Notes under the pieces: model-generated
Databases searched by the model: none
What the model was told of the DNA's origin: nothing
The model's input: the letters and a program-made list of their open reading frames with translations, nothing else
Assembly (NCBI GenBank): GCA_019358945.1
Contig: JAHHIE010000043.1
Location: forward strand, 1-57,581
DNA from: Stenomitos rutilans HA7619-LM2
GTDB taxonomy: Bacteria > Cyanobacteriota > Cyanobacteriia > Leptolyngbyales > Leptolyngbyaceae
Length of the DNA stretch: 57,581 bases
Reading direction: 5' to 3'
Shown here: piece after piece, positions 26,536-35,106 of the stretch
Layout: each line of letters starts with the position of its first letter
Position numbering within the stretch: the first letter of the stretch is position 1
Made by a program: the position numbers and the translations under genes

Positions 26536-27177
26536 AGTTCTTCTCCAAGAAGACTATAGATGCAATCCCCTGTTTGTTTGTTGATCGCAAAGGGGCTAAC
26601 CTGTTTAATCAACGATCGTGGGTGTCAATCAGGGGAACTTTTTGTGATCTTGATCATGCTCACTCAGATTTTAGGTTGCCCTACGGAAGCCAAAAGAACA
26701 CTACCGCTCTACGTTTTCCACAAAACGTGGCTCGATTGCGAATAACTTCAGGAGGTGGGCAGGTAATTTCGGTAAATGCACTGAGTCAGCAAACTCAGCT
26801 CTGTTAAGTCTTATTGATCATGGCATGGGCTATCCACGTAGACGTTCTTCACCAGGGAAAGTTACCGAAACTTCAAACAGTTTCCAGATTTCTTTAAGGA
26901 ATCAGCGTAAAGTAAGCCGGAATTTACCTGGCGCAGCTTGAAAGTACAGCGCTGAGGACATCGCCGCCTCTGATGCAAGCCTGTCTGATTCAGTTGCTAC
27001 TTTAGAAGCCATAGTTTCATTCTAGGGAGTTCGATCGTCCGCTTGGGGAGGTGGTACACCCCTCGACAAGATTTGCAACAGTTTCAGCGCGATGTCGATC
27101 GACATTCCAACGTAAAATCGAAGCATCGCTACCGCACTGGTTGGCGATCGCTCACGTGTTGAAGAGGCTGGGGTTCT
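26536..27177. other. Gene-free interval upstream of the CHAT gene
   Basis: About 640 bases between the divergent CHAT and thioredoxin-like genes. No frame has family resemblance. Nothing more specific was identified than ordinary upstream sequence; CTGAGT ... ACTCAG at about 26780-26798 is a short weak dyad. Confidence 0.4.
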
Positions 27178-27492
27178 ATGAGTCGGGCTGTCATCAAATT
27201 TTCGTCTGAAGACTGCGGCGTATGCCACAGGATGTCGTTCTACGACCAGAAAGTCGTTGAAGAACTTGGGCTTGAGTTCGTTAGCGTCAAAATGCAGGAC
27301 ACGGCTACCTACCGAAAGTACCGCAAGATTTTGCTGGCGCAGTATCCTGATAAAGCAGATATGGGGTGGCCGACCTATTTGATCTGTGACAGTCCTGAAG
27401 GTGATTTCAAAATTCTGGGTGAAGTCAAGGGCGGACACCCTAAAGGCGAGTTTCGCAGCCGCTTACAGGGAGTGCTGGCGGAGACGAATTAA
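27178..27492 (+). CDS. Thioredoxin-like protein with CGVC motif
   Basis: 104 residues. The redox motif CGVC is at residues 13-16, after the first beta strand (AVIKFSSEDCGVC), and the cis-Pro region is MGWPTYLIC. The length suits a thioredoxin fold. CGVC differs from thioredoxin's CGPC, so the redox potential or partner may differ. Function is inferred from fold only. Confidence 0.75.
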   Translation: MSRAVIKFSSEDCGVCHRMSFYDQKVVEELGLEFVSVKMQDTATYRKYRKILLAQYPDKADMGWPTYLICDSPEGDFKILGEVKGGHPKGEFRSRLQGVLAETN

Positions 27493-27548
27493 GTAGGCAG
27501 GTTAAGAGTTTTGAGTTGGTGCTCCAGCTTCAGTCTTCATACCTGAAT

Positions 27549-27992
27549 TCAGCAATGCCCGTCTTCTTGTTGTTGTCGGGCAGGCTTTCTAAGGAAACGT
27601 AAGGCTAAGCTAACACTTGATATGGCTAAAGCAACGACTAGCATAAGGTTGATGCAGAAGAGCCACCAACCATGAATGACGAAGACACTGGGCCCTTCCA
27701 TCAAGAGAGGGAACCAAAAATATAGTAAGAATGACGAGAAGCAGAGTGCTCCTAAAATACGTCCGATCGAGTAACGGTTAATGGTTCGAGGTTGGAGAAT
27801 GAGATAGAGCATGTTGAGTTCAAGCAACGACCCCAAAACGGTCTGCTCTAAATCGCGAGTCTGGTTGTGTAAGGAGCTAGAACCCAAAGCCGGTGGATCG
27901 ATGATGAAATAGTCTCGACACATCAAGGCTAAGAAAACTAGCCAGACAATGAACAGACCGTATCGTTTGAACCAGAGCCAAGTTCGCTTCAT
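27549..27992 (-). CDS. Hypothetical four-helix membrane protein
   Basis: 147 residues with about four hydrophobic segments (near 10-27, 52-70, 78-97 and 105-130) and a basic C-terminal tail. No family recognised. It lies 17 bases downstream of the small protein at 28010-28240 on the same strand and may be in one operon with the S8 protease. Confidence 0.65.
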   Translation of the reverse strand: MKRTWLWFKRYGLFIVWLVFLALMCRDYFIIDPPALGSSSLHNQTRDLEQTVLGSLLELNMLYLILQPRTINRYSIGRILGALCFSSFLLYFWFPLLMEGPSVFVIHGWWLFCINLMLVVALAISSVSLALRFLRKPARQQQEDGHC

Positions 27993-28009
27993 CAGACTGC
28001 TTCCTTGCG

Positions 28010-28240
28010 CTAATTCTTGATCTCAAAGTGTTTGACTTCGAGGACGGGGCCAATCATGGCGATCGTCATCACGTCTTTGCGGATTTGGCCTTCAACTTTG
28101 ACGGTTAGCCCTGCTTTTTGGAGTTCTTTGGGGGCTTTGTGCAGTTCATAGGTGTCGCCGCTATTGCTGACGAGTGCCCAGGTGCCCGTGCCAAAGCCCT
28201 TACGCTCAATTTTTCCTTCTACTTTAATGTGATCGCTCAT
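28010..28240 (-). CDS. Small OB-fold-like conserved protein
   Basis: 76 residues: IKVEGKIERKGFGTGTWALVS, TYELHKAPKELQKAG, LTVKVEGQIRKDVMT. The alternating strands and the VEG ... VKVEG repeats suggest a small five-stranded barrel. No enzyme motif is seen. Its ATG overlaps the stop of the S8 protease gene by four bases (ATGA), so the two are translationally coupled and may act together. Confidence 0.7.
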   Translation of the reverse strand: MSDHIKVEGKIERKGFGTGTWALVSNSGDTYELHKAPKELQKAGLTVKVEGQIRKDVMTIAMIGPVLEVKHFEIKN

Positions 28241-30021
28241 GTTGATTGCACTCCTGGTTTAACAGCAAGCCGTGCCAGCGCAAGGCATAGCAGTGCGTTG
28301 ATGATGAGGAAGCCGCGCGCGATCGCGCCATCGCCCAGCCACATCATGGAAGGAGCGACCACAGCACTCACGCCAAGACAGGCTGTAATGCCGATCGTGG
28401 TGCCAATGGCAAACCACTTCCACTGGGCGTGCCCTAACAGCAGAGCAATCAGTGCAAGTGGAATCAGCGCACTGGCAAAGAGGGGATTCAGCGCACTGGT
28501 ACCCTGAATTGCGCCGCCCAACTCTGGAATGGAGCTACCGAGAATGCGGAACGGGAACTGCGGCGCGTCGAACAGATAAAAGCCTTTCAGGAAGAAAAGA
28601 CCTGAACTGCCTGCAACTAACCCTGTCGAGAGCGTCCACCCCCAGGCAAAGGGAAAGTAGTTCCGCAAGAACCACGCCAGCAGGTAGGAGCCAAGCACCA
28701 TCGCCAGTTTCGGCCACAGAGCAATGACTCCACCATCAATCCAGAAGCGGGGATTGAGGTAGCCGTTATCGCGCAACCAGCGGAAGAAATCGCGGAAGGT
28801 AATTTGACCACGAGCGGCTAGCTTCACAGCGGCGGCAGCATCCAGCTTGCCAGCACCATAATGGTTCAGGTCATCGTCCTTAACCTGCAAGGCGGATTGT
28901 TTCAGGACATCTTCAACCGCATCCGGCTCTTTAATGCCAGAAGCTTTGACTAGTGCCGCAACGCCTGCAACGTGAGGGGCTGCCATACTGGTGCCCTGAT
29001 AGGACTCAAAGACTGATTCGCCTGTAGAGGGGTCGATCGTGTTCTGCAAAATCCCACCTGTAGGATCTTCGCCCTCCTTCATGCCACCAGGAGCCGAAAG
29101 ATCAATACCCGCGCCAAAGTTAGAGTAGGGCGCTTTTGTTCCCGCTGGGCCAAGGGCCGAGACCCCGATCACATGAGGATAACGGGCAGGATAGGCGGCT
29201 GCATTCTCACCTGAGTTGCCAGCAGCAGCGATGATGACGACTCCCTTTTCGTGGGCATAGTCGATCGCCTCTTGCATTAACTGGCTCTCGCCACCACCAC
29301 CGAGACTCATGTTGATCACATCCGCGCCGTTGTCAGCGGCAAAGCGGATCGATTCGGCAATATCTGCTACGGTACCGCCGCCACCACCAGAGAGTACTTT
29401 AAGTGGCATGAGATTGGCTTTATATGCGATGCCTGCCACCCCAAAGCCATTGTTGGTCGATTGGGCGATCGTGCCTGCGACGTGGGTACCATGACCGTTA
29501 TCATCGGTTGCTTCTGCCTGATCGTTCACAAAGTCGTAGCCCTTGACAAATTTGGTCTCTTTCAAGTCAGGAACCTGACTAACCCCCGTGTCAATCACTG
29601 CGACTGTAATTCCCTCTCCTTGCGTATCATCCCAGGCCGCTTCAGCGTTAATGCTCCGCAAATTCCACTGCTTGCCGTAGTCTGGGTCGTTGGGTGCTGT
29701 GAACGCGCTGTAAATATAGTCAGGCTCAATCAACTCGGTGTATTTCTTTAGCTCAGACTTCTTCAACGCGTCCAGCGTGGCGCGATCGCCCTTCACAACA
29801 AAAATATGATCTGCAAACGAAAAGGCGCTATTTAACCGGGGTGTGACCTTGTATTTTTGGGCGATCGTCTGCACTTGACTCTCGATTTGGGCCGCACCCA
29901 GATCTTCGCGGAAATCCAAAATAATTGAGTCGTAGGTGCCTTGAGCCGCCAAGCCGCTAAAGTTAGAAAGCGCCCAGCCCAACCCGATCAGGAACAACCC
30001 AAAGAGCAAAAATCTTCTCAT
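28237..30021 (-). CDS. Membrane-anchored S8 (subtilisin-like) serine protease
   Basis: From the ATG at 30021 the protein has 594 residues; an upstream start at 30057 would add 12. A signal peptide (RRFLLFGLFLIGLGWALS) leads to an inhibitor-like prosegment (about 30-110) and the S8 domain with the triad Asp in VAVIDTGVS (about 137), His in NGHGTHVAGT (about 177) and Ser in QGTSMAAPHVAG (about 345), plus the oxyanion Asn in AAAGNSGE. The last ~170 residues hold four to five hydrophobic segments, unusual for subtilases and suggesting the catalytic domain is held at the membrane outside the cytoplasm. Confidence 0.88.
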   Translation of the reverse strand: MRRFLLFGLFLIGLGWALSNFSGLAAQGTYDSIILDFREDLGAAQIESQVQTIAQKYKVTPRLNSAFSFADHIFVVKGDRATLDALKKSELKKYTELIEPDYIYSAFTAPNDPDYGKQWNLRSINAEAAWDDTQGEGITVAVIDTGVSQVPDLKETKFVKGYDFVNDQAEATDDNGHGTHVAGTIAQSTNNGFGVAGIAYKANLMPLKVLSGGGGGTVADIAESIRFAADNGADVINMSLGGGGESQLMQEAIDYAHEKGVVIIAAAGNSGENAAAYPARYPHVIGVSALGPAGTKAPYSNFGAGIDLSAPGGMKEGEDPTGGILQNTIDPSTGESVFESYQGTSMAAPHVAGVAALVKASGIKEPDAVEDVLKQSALQVKDDDLNHYGAGKLDAAAAVKLAARGQITFRDFFRWLRDNGYLNPRFWIDGGVIALWPKLAMVLGSYLLAWFLRNYFPFAWGWTLSTGLVAGSSGLFFLKGFYLFDAPQFPFRILGSSIPELGGAIQGTSALNPLFASALIPLALIALLLGHAQWKWFAIGTTIGITACLGVSAVVAPSMMWLGDGAIARGFLIINALLCLALARLAVKPGVQST

Positions 30022-30149
30022 AACGCCCCAGTGACGGACAAGTTTGACTACCACCATAGCTCAAGCCCTGCTGGAATGTTGCGTTTGAAATATTGCAGAT
30101 GGTTAAGAATGGGGAGTGGGTAGGAGGGATGAGGAATGAAGGCTAAAGG

Positions 30150-30267
30150 CTAAAAAGCTGACTGCTGACCGCTGATAGCTGACCGCTCAATCAACTCAAA
30201 ACTAAAAACTAAAACCTTCCCCCGCCTCCCCTGCTTCCCCTCACCCCTCTCCTTACCCCTCATCAAC
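30150..30267. repeat. Dispersed short low-complexity repeats
   Basis: GACTGCTGACCGCTGATAGC-type units are followed by ACTCAAAACTAAAAACT-type units and a C/T-rich run (CCCCTCACCCC-like). Related blocks occur at 10385-10435, 30690-30770, 54355-54560 and 56195-56340. They look like short tandem repeat families known from cyanobacterial intergenic DNA. Confidence 0.65.
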
Positions 30268-30678
30268 ATGGAACGTGGTCTTTTCTGGCTCCCTTTACTT
30301 GCACTGTTTATTTGGCTTACCTGGGCTGGCTGGAACGAGTATCAAAAGCTGGAGGCGTACAAAGTCTGGGCAGCGCAGTTTGAACGATCGAAATACGATG
30401 TTTATGCGGTTTTAGGGCAAAAGGGCCATGAATTAACCTGGGGCTTGCCAACGCGTAAAGGTACTGTGAACTTAGAGACGGTTTCCCTCAATGATGTGCA
30501 AGCGATTCGCTTGCTGGTGAACGATGAATCTGTCTCTGTAGATGCAGTACCAACAAAGGGAAGGGCTGTTTTGGAATTGACGTGTGCCGATCGCCCTGCT
30601 CCTGTCCGCATTCCCTTTACCGAACCACCGATCGCTGCAAAGTGGGCACAATATTTGCAACAAAGCTTGCAAGGATAA
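30268..30678 (+). CDS. Hypothetical single-span membrane protein
   Basis: 136 residues with an N-terminal membrane segment (about 4-20, LFWLPLLALFIWLTWAGW) that could be a signal anchor, then a mostly beta-type domain (DVYAVLGQKGHELTWGLPTR, KGRAVLELTCADRP). No family recognised. It is followed on the same strand by the 796-residue protein. Confidence 0.7.
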   Translation: MERGLFWLPLLALFIWLTWAGWNEYQKLEAYKVWAAQFERSKYDVYAVLGQKGHELTWGLPTRKGTVNLETVSLNDVQAIRLLVNDESVSVDAVPTKGRAVLELTCADRPAPVRIPFTEPPIAAKWAQYLQQSLQG

Positions 30679-30689
30679 GAGTATGTTTT

Positions 30690-30770
30690 AGCTATCAGCG
30701 GGCAGCTATCAGCGGTCAGCTTTTAGCCTTCATCCTTCATCCCTCATCCCTCATCCCTCATCCCTTCAAA
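30690..30770. repeat. Low-complexity heptamer repeats
   Basis: AGCTATCAGCG-type units are followed by five or so copies of CATCCCT/CATCCTT. The block lies between the two hypothetical membrane protein genes and matches in style the block upstream of 30268. Confidence 0.65.
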
Positions 30771-30846
30771 GATTACGTGACGCTAGAGGTAATTCCAGTT
30801 ACAGTGATGGTCGTCAATTGCCAGCGTTGTTTCAGGCTGTTTTGGC

Positions 30847-33237
30847 ATGGCAACTAATCCGCCCGATCGTCGCCTCAAGCGTTCCCAAACAAGTACAAAT
30901 CTTCCTCAAAAGCCCCAGATTACTGCTGCGTCAGCGCTTGCACCCCACCTGGCAAACAGTCGCTCGGTAAAAAGTGGCTGGAACTATCGTTTGCCACGGT
31001 TATCGACCTGGTCGGCGATCGTGCCAATGTTGCTGGCGACGGGTGGACTCGCAGGCGCAAGTTGGTTAGGGGTACGGCTGATTGTGAATCCTCAGACGCT
31101 TCTGTGGGTGAATCACTTTCTGCCAGACTGGATTCCCATTCCCATCACAGGGCTGAAGCTGCCTCAAACGCTGGAAGCCATTCACACCGAGCTAACTCAG
31201 GCAGGGCGCATCTCTGGCGAAATGTTCCCACTCGGCAAAAACACCAGCTTTTTAGACCATAAAACAACCGTTTCGGATATGCTGCTGCCTGTGCTGTCGC
31301 ATCGCCCCAACTGCCAGAGCAACTGCGAACAAATTGTCGAGTTGCGGGTGTACCAAACCATTCCAACACCGAAACGTGAGCAACGCTTTCAATTATTAGA
31401 TCAGCTAACGATCGTAGGCCCAGATGAATCGTTTGTGCTGGCACCGTTGATTAACGCAGGTGATACCAATCAAGGTTCTACCCGATCATTGCCACTCATG
31501 ACGCTCGCTCGCTTTGAGGGTAAGGTGCCAACCCAAGGCATCTGGCTAAGTTTGAGTGGTCGTTGGCTACGAGGCGACAGCACGATCGCCTACGGGCAAG
31601 TGCTGCACTACAATCCCGGTCGGGTTCATCTCCATCAAATGATGGAATGGAGTAGTCCCGTAGGAGAAGAACCCGCTTGGGGAAAGGTAACGGGAGCCAA
31701 GTCACCTGACCTGGTGATTAACCAAACAGTTGGCATGGAGCCTCAGTTTCAGCTTTATCAGGTGAAGCCGCGCCATTTTCTTGCCAGCCCGCTCAAGCTA
31801 GAACCGCTCTCCCTACTGGAGCCTGCGATCGACGATAATACATACAAGAATGGCTTGTTGCTGGCTCGCAGCGGCCTATGGTCAACGGGGCTACAGTGGC
31901 TACAATCCTTCAAACGACGCGATCGTACAGGGCAGTGGTCAGCTATGGCTCAAGCGCAACTGGCGCTAATTGCTCTGCACGCACAGGCAACGCAGGCACA
32001 AGCCAACAAGTCCTGGGCAAGCCCCAGCCAGCAGGTTCTCGCAAATCTAATTGATGGGCGGTGGGAACGAGCCTTGAGCGTTTTTACAGCGAATGCTGAA
32101 AACAGCGTAGAAACAACCGCGCTGCTGAAGGCAGATTCTGGGCGCTTGCAAAATCGGGTAGAGGCCGCGCTGCGTGTTAGCCCACGGCAACGGGATATCA
32201 GAAATTGGGGTGCGTTGCTTATCGCGGCACGTCAAGGAAGCAATGCCGCGATCGTCTGGTTAAAAAAACAGTCCGGCACAACGAGTACAGACATTGCCCA
32301 CGTCAAAGCGCTCATCGCACGATTGGAAGCCCCTCGTGCAGACGACGGTATAGCCGCCTTAGCGCCTGGTCAGCTTGTGGGGGTAGCCGATGTGCTGACG
32401 AGCATCAACGCGTCTGCCTGGTTGAAGCCAAAGCGATACCCAACCTTGAAGCTAGACCCAGCCCAAGTTTGGTATCGGGTGCAAGTCGCTGGCTTTCAAG
32501 ATGGCAAACGCTGGCGCTTTGCCAATGCCTCTTTAGGGCTGTCTACCAATGCTTCCGCTGATCGCCTCTGGAACCAACTGGGGCTAGCAGCAGATCCACC
32601 ACTATCGATCGTGCTCTGGTTGCCTGATGGACAGCAGCAAACCGTTTCTGCCAGCCTCAAAGCAGTCCGAATCAAGGGAAACAAATTAGAGCTACTGGCG
32701 GCTGGAGATACCCCACCCACAGCACCCAAAGTGGGAACCCAGCGGCCTCTGGCCTACACCGAAGCGGCTCTGCAATGGCAGAATCCAGAGATAATTTCCC
32801 TCTCTGATTGGGTTCAACAGCAACCAGCATGGGCAATCAGCGCCATCCCTTCCCTTGTTAAAGAACTCACCCGATCGAGCAGCCTACCTTCTGGCACAGC
32901 ACCCACATGGGAAGCCCTGGAAGCGCTAGGTTTAGGTGGCAATCCTGTACAGCTAGCCGCGCTCACCAGTAGCAACCCCTCTGACGTCATTGTCACGATC
33001 GATCCTGATACCCTGGATGGGCAGTCCACCAAAGCAACACGAACCACGCGCCGATCGCGCACCTTAATTTTTTCAGCCGCAGGCAAATTGCTCTATAGCG
33101 AATGTTCGACTGAAGCCGCTTTGACCTATCTAGCGATCGCCGAACTTGGAAATGATGGTGGTCGTGCGATCGTCGCCAGGGGGTCGGAAAACTACAACCT
33201 TTTGCGTTGGTCAGTTAAACACAAGCGCTTTGAATAA
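30847..33237 (+). CDS. Large hypothetical cyanobacterial membrane-anchored protein
   Basis: 796 residues. A basic cytoplasmic N-terminus (1-55) is followed by one hydrophobic segment (about 57-80, IVPMLLATGGLAGASWLGV) and a long extracytoplasmic region with ELRVYQTIPTPKREQRFQLL, a helical middle part with repeated Ala/Gln-rich helices (about 340-470) and a mixed C-terminal domain. I do not recognise catalytic motifs. It ends about 95 bases before the tRNA-Val gene, on the chromosomal side of the second element. Confidence 0.7.
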   Translation: MATNPPDRRLKRSQTSTNLPQKPQITAASALAPHLANSRSVKSGWNYRLPRLSTWSAIVPMLLATGGLAGASWLGVRLIVNPQTLLWVNHFLPDWIPIPITGLKLPQTLEAIHTELTQAGRISGEMFPLGKNTSFLDHKTTVSDMLLPVLSHRPNCQSNCEQIVELRVYQTIPTPKREQRFQLLDQLTIVGPDESFVLAPLINAGDTNQGSTRSLPLMTLARFEGKVPTQGIWLSLSGRWLRGDSTIAYGQVLHYNPGRVHLHQMMEWSSPVGEEPAWGKVTGAKSPDLVINQTVGMEPQFQLYQVKPRHFLASPLKLEPLSLLEPAIDDNTYKNGLLLARSGLWSTGLQWLQSFKRRDRTGQWSAMAQAQLALIALHAQATQAQANKSWASPSQQVLANLIDGRWERALSVFTANAENSVETTALLKADSGRLQNRVEAALRVSPRQRDIRNWGALLIAARQGSNAAIVWLKKQSGTTSTDIAHVKALIARLEAPRADDGIAALAPGQLVGVADVLTSINASAWLKPKRYPTLKLDPAQVWYRVQVAGFQDGKRWRFANASLGLSTNASADRLWNQLGLAADPPLSIVLWLPDGQQQTVSASLKAVRIKGNKLELLAAGDTPPTAPKVGTQRPLAYTEAALQWQNPEIISLSDWVQQQPAWAISAIPSLVKELTRSSSLPSGTAPTWEALEALGLGGNPVQLAALTSSNPSDVIVTIDPDTLDGQSTKATRTTRRSRTLIFSAAGKLLYSECSTEAALTYLAIAELGNDGGRAIVARGSENYNLLRWSVKHKRFE

Positions 33238-33331
33238 AACTGAAAGAACACAGAATAATCTTGCAGCAGTAAGGTGTGCAATTCTGCATACAGAAAGCAA
33301 GTGAAGAGGCATAAAAGGCTTGCTATGAAGA

Positions 33332-33405
33332 TGGACACATCCCGACTCGAACGGGAGACCCCCACGATGTCAACGTGGTGCTCTAACCAACTGAGCTATG
33401 CGTCC
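33332..33405 (-). tRNA. tRNA-Val (anticodon GAC), reconstituted at the element border
   Basis: Full cloverleaf on the minus strand: acceptor GGACGCA with TGTGTCC, D-arm GCTC/GAGC, anticodon stem CCACG/CGTGG with loop TTGACAT (GAC), T-arm TCCCG/CGGGA with TTCGAGT, discriminator A. The 5' 42 bases (33364-33405) are repeated exactly at 47104-47145. The 5' half of this copy and everything upstream of it belong to the integrated element, so the tRNA is now likely to be transcribed from element DNA. Confidence 0.95.
33364..33405 (-). repeat. Attachment site, left (within intact tRNA-Val)
   Basis: 42 bp identical to 47104-47145. On the tRNA strand it covers the whole 5' half through the anticodon loop and most of the 3' anticodon strand. 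Flanking bases diverge immediately on both sides. Confidence 0.9.
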
Positions 33406-33447
33406 CAGTAATGCATTACGGCTCTGAACTTCACATTATCTACTTTC

Positions 33448-33478
33448 TGCACACATTATTGCACACGTAGCTGCACAC
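33448..33478 (+). repeat. Three TGCACAC repeats with 12-bp period, candidate integrase/Xis arm sites
   Basis: TGCACAC occurs at 33448, 33460 and 33472. A pair with the same 12-bp step and related sequence (TGCACAT at 47026, TACACAC at 47038, then GTAG) lies just inside the other border. Paired repeats near both ends are what arm-type sites of a lambda-like integrase look like. Confidence 0.6.
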
Positions 33479-33506
33479 AACCTTCACAAAGCGTTAAGGG
33501 TAAGCG

Positions 33507-33529
33507 CTGATTACGTTACCAATTCTCGG
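33507..33529. promoter_or_regulatory. Element dyad, site 1
   Basis: CTGATTAC followed by GTTACCAATTC, the shared core of sites 1-3. Site 1 lies about 45 bases before the first small gene; ATTCTC (33522-33527) and GAGAAT (33542-33547) form an additional overlapping inverted repeat. Confidence 0.5.
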
Positions 33530-33573
33530 AACCGATAATGAGAGAATCGGGTTATGCATTTAGAGGTTGTTTT

Positions 33574-33786
33574 ATGGGAAAGAAAGGATTTAGCAACGGA
33601 GGAGCAAGGGAGGGAGCAGGTAGACCACCTAAGTATTTAACTGACAATGAAACCACACCTATCAAGGTTCCAGCTAAGCACAAAGAAGACGCAATGAAGG
33701 TTGTAGAGCTTATGGATGAATTAATTGCAGAAGGGTTTACACCTGAGCAGGTATATCAATTATTGAGAGATGCTATGAAACTTTAG
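33574..33786 (+). CDS. Small basic protein, probable ribbon-helix-helix regulator
   Basis: From the ATG at 33574 there are 70 residues: a Gly/Arg-rich N-terminus with SNGGAREGAGRPPKYL, a short strand (TTPIKVPAKHKED) and two helices. The GAREGAGRP opening is common in small cyanobacterial DNA-binding proteins. It is the first gene inside the left border, behind two overlapping dyads, and is a candidate for the factor that binds the element's dyad family. An upstream in-frame ATG at 33538 would overlap a dyad and is less likely. Confidence 0.55.
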   Translation: MGKKGFSNGGAREGAGRPPKYLTDNETTPIKVPAKHKEDAMKVVELMDELIAEGFTPEQVYQLLRDAMKL

Positions 33787-33824
33787 GTAATTTCACGGAT
33801 ACATTATGCTTTGAAATAAGGCAT

Positions 33825-33849
33825 AACTGATTTAGTTACCAATTCAGTT
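33825..33849. promoter_or_regulatory. Element dyad, site 2
   Basis: Arms AACTGA and TCAGTT flank a centre that contains GTTACCAATTC. It ends 15 bases before the start of the next gene. Confidence 0.55.
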
Positions 33850-33864
33850 ATGGAGCAAGCACAA

Positions 33865-34554
33865 ATGAGTAATGGTCTTTTAGTGTTGAATAACCGAACC
33901 TGCGAAACACAAAATCTTAAGGCGTATTCCTATCGACAACTGCAAAAATGGTGTGCTTGGCTTCCCGATGCTGGTTACGACTGCCCTCGCCGTGACGCCA
34001 AAAGAGAGGTTTTAGAAAAAGCGCTGCTATCGGCTTACGCAGTTTATGAGAAAAAGCAAGCTGAGCTTAGTCGCACTGAAAAAGTTACCAATTCAGTTCA
34101 AAACAAGTCCGCAGCGCCTGAAGGAGTAATGAGGGAGTACGACGAATCCATTCTGGAAACGATGTGTGATGACCCTGCAACTGAAGTCCTAAGTATGTGG
34201 CGCAACTCTACTGGTGAGTATTTCATCAGACCTGCTAACGACGCTGATACAGTCCTTTTTCAGTCCTTTCTACCGGGTGAGGTTAAACGCTGGTTACGTC
34301 AGTACGCATCTATGCACCCCTCGAAAGACCAGACACCCGAATCATTACCTGACACGCTCTCTGAGTTCACCCGTTCTAAATTCTCTAGTGCTTACAACCT
34401 GATGAAGCACAAGAAACTGCTACCCGACTTCAAACTCCAGCTTTTTATCGCTCTAGGCAAGATGCGAGTGTCAGAGCGCTCCACAGGGAAAGTGATGGTT
34501 GAGTCCAGCTTTGTCAGCAAAATTCTTGATTGGATTAACGCTGAAGAGTTCTAG
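33865..34554 (+). CDS. Unrecognised element protein
   Basis: 229 residues from the ATG at 33865, chosen because GGAG lies eight bases before it; an in-frame ATG at 33850 exists. The N-terminal part reads LKAYSYRQLQKWCAWLPDAG, a short helical unit, and the C-terminal part (about 150-229) is helical, with FTRSKFSSAYNLMKHKKLLP. No catalytic motif is visible. A copy of the dyad family lies inside the gene at 34075-34098. As one of the leftmost genes behind an operator-like dyad it may be an early or regulatory protein. Function unknown. Confidence 0.65.
   Translation: MSNGLLVLNNRTCETQNLKAYSYRQLQKWCAWLPDAGYDCPRRDAKREVLEKALLSAYAVYEKKQAELSRTEKVTNSVQNKSAAPEGVMREYDESILETMCDDPATEVLSMWRNSTGEYFIRPANDADTVLFQSFLPGEVKRWLRQYASMHPSKDQTPESLPDTLSEFTRSKFSSAYNLMKHKKLLPDFKLQLFIALGKMRVSERSTGKVMVESSFVSKILDWINAEEF
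34075..34098. promoter_or_regulatory. Element dyad, site 3 (intragenic)
   Basis: ACTGAAAAA, then GTTACCAATTCAGTT: the same core and right arm as site 2, but inside a reading frame. It could be an auxiliary operator for looping, or a chance match in coding sequence. Confidence 0.4.
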
Positions 34555-34561
34555 TCACAAC

Positions 34562-34586
34562 AATTACTAATTCAAATTATTAATTC
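34562..34586. promoter_or_regulatory. Element dyad, site 4
   Basis: AATTACTAATTC followed by AAATTATTAATTC, an imperfect repeat of the motif's right half, 14 bases upstream of the next ATG. Confidence 0.4.
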
Positions 34587-34600
34587 TTTGAGGAAACACC

Positions 34601-34759
34601 ATGCAACGCTACAACATCACAGTCAAATCACCCGGTGGAGAAATCCTCCACGATGGTACTCACCAGTTTGAATCACACGACCAAGCAGAATCCTACGCTC
34701 AGTACATTGCAGCAGCTTATGACATGCAATACGGCAATTGTTCCTGGTCGGTGAGCTAA
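34601..34759 (+). CDS. Small element protein of 52 residues
   Basis: ATG at 34601 to TAA at 34757-34759, with GAGGAAA about six bases before the start. Sequence opens MQRYNITVKSPGGEILHDG and continues FESHDQAESYAQYIAAAYD. The pattern of strands followed by a helix looks like a small folded domain. No family recognised. Too short for usual gene calls, but the ribosome-binding site and the upstream dyad support it. Confidence 0.55.
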   Translation: MQRYNITVKSPGGEILHDGTHQFESHDQAESYAQYIAAAYDMQYGNCSWSVS

Positions 34760-34764
34760 TGAAT

Positions 34765-34782
34765 CCTCTCTATATATAGAGG
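34765..34782. promoter_or_regulatory. Short hairpin, weak terminator or promoter-proximal structure
   Basis: CCTCT and AGAGG pair around CTATATAT. It is followed by a moderately T-rich stretch. Could attenuate transcription between two small genes. Confidence 0.3.
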
Positions 34783-34788
34783 AGTTTG

Positions 34789-34800
34789 TTAACTAGTTAA
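34789..34800. promoter_or_regulatory. Perfect 12-bp palindrome TTAACTAGTTAA
   Basis: The palindrome lies 45 bases before the gene at 34846 and resembles the AACTAATT half-site of the element dyads. Confidence 0.4.
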
Positions 34801-34845
34801 AAGAGCCTCGCAGAACAGAATCACTTTTACTTAGGAGAAAGGACG

Positions 34846-35049
34846 ATGGATGAACGAATTAACGGCTTGGTAAAGGCAATTAGATCTCTCGAGCAAGATG
34901 ACGCATCGTTTCTAGATTTCCTTCAGACTACTTTTGACATTTTGAATTGTGGTTGTATCACCATTGAGGAGTTAGACATTACCTTGTCTGCTGCTTACCC
35001 CCCTGTAGAGGATGAAGAGGAAGAGGAAGAGGAAGATTTCGCTGATTAA
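34846..35049 (+). CDS. Small acidic element protein
   Basis: 67 residues with GGAGAAAGG before the ATG. Residues 1-50 look helical (LVKAIRSLEQDDASFLDFLQ) and the tail from about 52 is almost all Glu and Asp. Strongly acidic tails occur in DNA-mimic and histone-like regulator inhibitors of phages, but that is only a guess. No family recognised. Confidence 0.65.
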   Translation: MDERINGLVKAIRSLEQDDASFLDFLQTTFDILNCGCITIEELDITLSAAYPPVEDEEEEEEEDFAD

Positions 35050-35058
35050 CGCTTCACT

Positions 35059-35075
35059 GAATTAGTAACTAATTC
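35059..35075. promoter_or_regulatory. Element dyad, site 5 (perfect)
   Basis: GAATTAG-TAA-CTAATTC is a perfect inverted repeat of seven-base arms. It is the cleanest single-gene version of the motif and lies 31 bases before the next ATG. Confidence 0.6.
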
Positions 35076-35106
35076 ACTTTCACCCCACATGTAAGGACTC
35101 CCCACC

